From contig JABANP010000562.1 in assembly GCA_013115135.1 (NCBI GenBank), positions 1 through 32,400 on the forward strand: 32,400 nucleotides of DNA, in the 5' to 3' direction. Each line of letters starts with the position of its first letter. The stretch's first letter is position 1. The position numbers and the translations under genes were made by a program. The stretch is from Perkinsus olseni. Lineage: Eukaryota; Perkinsozoa; Perkinsida; Perkinsidae. The notes below the pieces were generated by a model. That model did no database searches. It was given only the letters and a program-made list of their open reading frames with translations, and was not told the origin of the DNA. Positions 30,679 to 32,400 of this stretch are shown here, piece by piece.

Positions 30679-31082
30679 TGACTAATGAAGACAATCTAGC
30701 AACAGCCAGCTCGAACTGATCTCTCCTGAAACCCGAACAGCAGACCTTCCCGGAAACCTTGCAGCGCTCCCAGGATTGTACGTATCATGTAGCAGACGAT
30801 CCTGGGACTCCCAGGCTGGGAGTGTTCTAAAAACTCAGGTAAAGATTTTATTGGACACCCGGATTAGCAAATCAGCAAAACCCACAGAAGTACCCCTCAC
30901 AAGAGCCCGAGTAGCGCAATTCCCACTTCAAACGATGCAGAGCTCCTTAACCACCAGTGGGCTCGATTGCATTTACTACAACTAAACCGCAACCACCAAG
31001 GATATACTATTAAAGTTATTATCAGATTCCGACCCCAAAATTCGAGTGAAACCCGAAGTGACCTCTGAAGGAAGCCCTGAGA
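30679..31082. other. Spacer between two minus-strand genes
   Basis: It probably includes the TOP3 promoter, though no element is identified. It contains nested hairpins: CCCAGGAT...ATCCTGGG around 30769-30806 and 30807-30823 (arms 7). Confidence 0.4.
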
Positions 31083-32378
31083 TCACAGGTCGCACCTCCT
31101 GATTTTCCGACAAACATGACAAAAACTCTCTTCACAATGCTCTGTGCAACCTCTTTGACACTCGCTCATCCTTTCTAGTGATGGAGCCCAGCATGTACGT
31201 GTTGGCCCGTCGGCAAGCGTCAAGGACTTCTCGGTCCGCTTGGTCAGCAAGCGTAGCTTACCCACGAAGACCTCAGCCTCTTCCAATGTCGTGAACCAGC
31301 CGTCAAGCCGAAGCCTTGCTTTTGCTCTCATGTTATACCTAATCTCACCGAAATCCTGCACCTACTATCAAACCTGAGCACTCCTACGGTTGCGTGAAGA
31401 GTACTTGATGACCAAACATAGGTGGGCTACAGGAACCTGACGAGGCATCTTTTCTTTCCCCAAATTAAAATTTTAACCAATTTGAATTCCCCAAGTTTTA
31501 ACCCACCGGTGATTGGAGGATCATCGTCAATGAGTACGTCACCAAAAAGTAGTGTTTTATCCAAGACCAAGTCTACTATAAATCACGGGGGTCCGTACCT
31601 GTTGGAGGCTCGGGCTGCGGTTAGTAGTGGATGATCTTAATTTCACCTAAATGATCGTCTACCCGTTTCTTCTTCTCCGAGGCACAATGTCGAGAGTCCA
31701 ACAGATAAGTTGAAGTTACTATAACCTGAACGGAGATGACCCGACAAAAGAGCGCTGGAAGAGGTCCTTGCTTTGACGTTGGGAACGCTAGCGAGGAGCA
31801 TCACTCCCTGGATGGCACCAGGAACTGGGGGAATACTCTCGAAGAACCTACAAGTACTATTGGGTACGTCATTGAGACACAACACATGGCGCCCTACCCA
31901 CGACTGTACAGAATCTCGAGCACATAGTCTCGGTAGGGACTCCAATCCAAGGAAGAATTACCAAAACGATATAAACTGCACTAACTTCGAGGAGTCGGAA
32001 AGCGCTACTTCTGTGGTTATACCTGTAGCGCATCCGCTGGCTGGGTGCTATAGGAAGTACGCCGTAAATCTCATTACCGAGAGATGACAGTTGGCGCTGA
32101 TGCTGCAAAGATCGACATCACGAGCATGAACAGGTATTCATTGAAAAACCGCAGAGTAAAAAGCCGGGAATCGCTCTACTTCAGTCAGGACAATAAAGTA
32201 CTACGAAGTTCTACTCATGCTTGGTCCTGCGATATTGAAGAACAAATCCTCAAACGCGCCAGTATTACGATCATGCATTTCTCTTCCCCAAAGCAGCATC
32301 TAAGTTGCAAAGGACACCATCCATGTCCACCGATACATATAGCACATGGTTGTCTTCGGCAGCAGATATGGGAGACAT
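31083..32378 (-). CDS. 5'(3')-deoxyribonucleotidase-like HAD phosphatase, multi-exon, partly resolved
   Basis: It would dephosphorylate (deoxy)nucleoside monophosphates. HAD motifs appear in order: the nucleophile region VDMDGVLCNLDAAL (exon 1, ATG at 32378), SRG.FFESIPPVPGAI (to 31778), motif II VIVTSTYLL and basic EKKKRVDDHLG (31725-31647), then motif IV DKTLLFGDVLIDDDPPITG (about 31565-31505). A Trp-containing C-terminal segment, RLRLDGWFTTLEEAE, lies near 31310. Supported junctions: an exon ends at 31898 (GTAGGG), 31847-31778, and 31725-31647 (donor GTGAAA). The 52-nt intron 31777-31726 is short and has a poor donor. Exon 1's donor, the joint before DKTLL (a TGA precedes it) and the last exons are not solved. 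The gene could be damaged. Two frames compete at 31083-31260, with stops at 31132 and 31083. Confidence 0.7.
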
Positions 32379-32400
32379 GACGAGGAGGAACTCAACTGGA

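Overview
This looks like nuclear DNA of a unicellular eukaryote. One housekeeping gene has 13 exons joined by GT-AG introns, base composition is balanced, transposon remnants are common, and short secreted-protein genes lie in a duplicated array. My best guess is a perkinsozoan alveolate (Perkinsus-like), because of the pepsin-type protease beside lineage-specific secreted peptides. The genus is inference only.

Left and centre (1-24.1 kb): an array of diverged repeat units. Each full unit carries a homologous 5' flank and a 65-codon gene for a secreted six-cysteine peptide (708, 8242, 18098, 22515). Two further members are broken (6582, 20974). A pepsin-family aspartyl protease (2616-3731) followed by a 35-bp minisatellite sits between the first two units. 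The units at 6.4-8.8 + 14.8-16.4 kb and 20.7-24.3 kb are recent copies of one another. Copies of the last exon of the neighbouring topoisomerase III gene are scattered through the array.

Mobile DNA: 8821-14765 is a nearly intact tyrosine-recombinase retrotransposon on the minus strand. It has Gag with a CCCH zinc finger, RT-RNase H and a tyrosine recombinase, bounded by split direct repeats of the Ngaro type. The sister unit keeps the unoccupied target at 23061/23062, which fixes both ends to the base and shows no target-site duplication. A decayed DDE integrase lies at 19.2-20.1 kb, and tRNA-Gly-like fragments occur twice.

Right (23.7-32.4 kb): two minus-strand housekeeping genes. The first is DNA topoisomerase III (30678 to 23743, 13 exons assembled here with consistent phases, about 713 aa, catalytic Tyr about 362). 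The second is a 5'(3')-deoxyribonucleotidase-like HAD phosphatase beginning at 32378, which is only partly resolved.

The noncoding DNA is also full of short perfect palindromes (arms 7-17 bp, loops mostly 1-5 nt). They have unrelated sequences, lie in spacers, introns and dead genes, and at least one is present in one paralogous unit and absent from the others. I regard this as the most likely undescribed phenomenon in the window.
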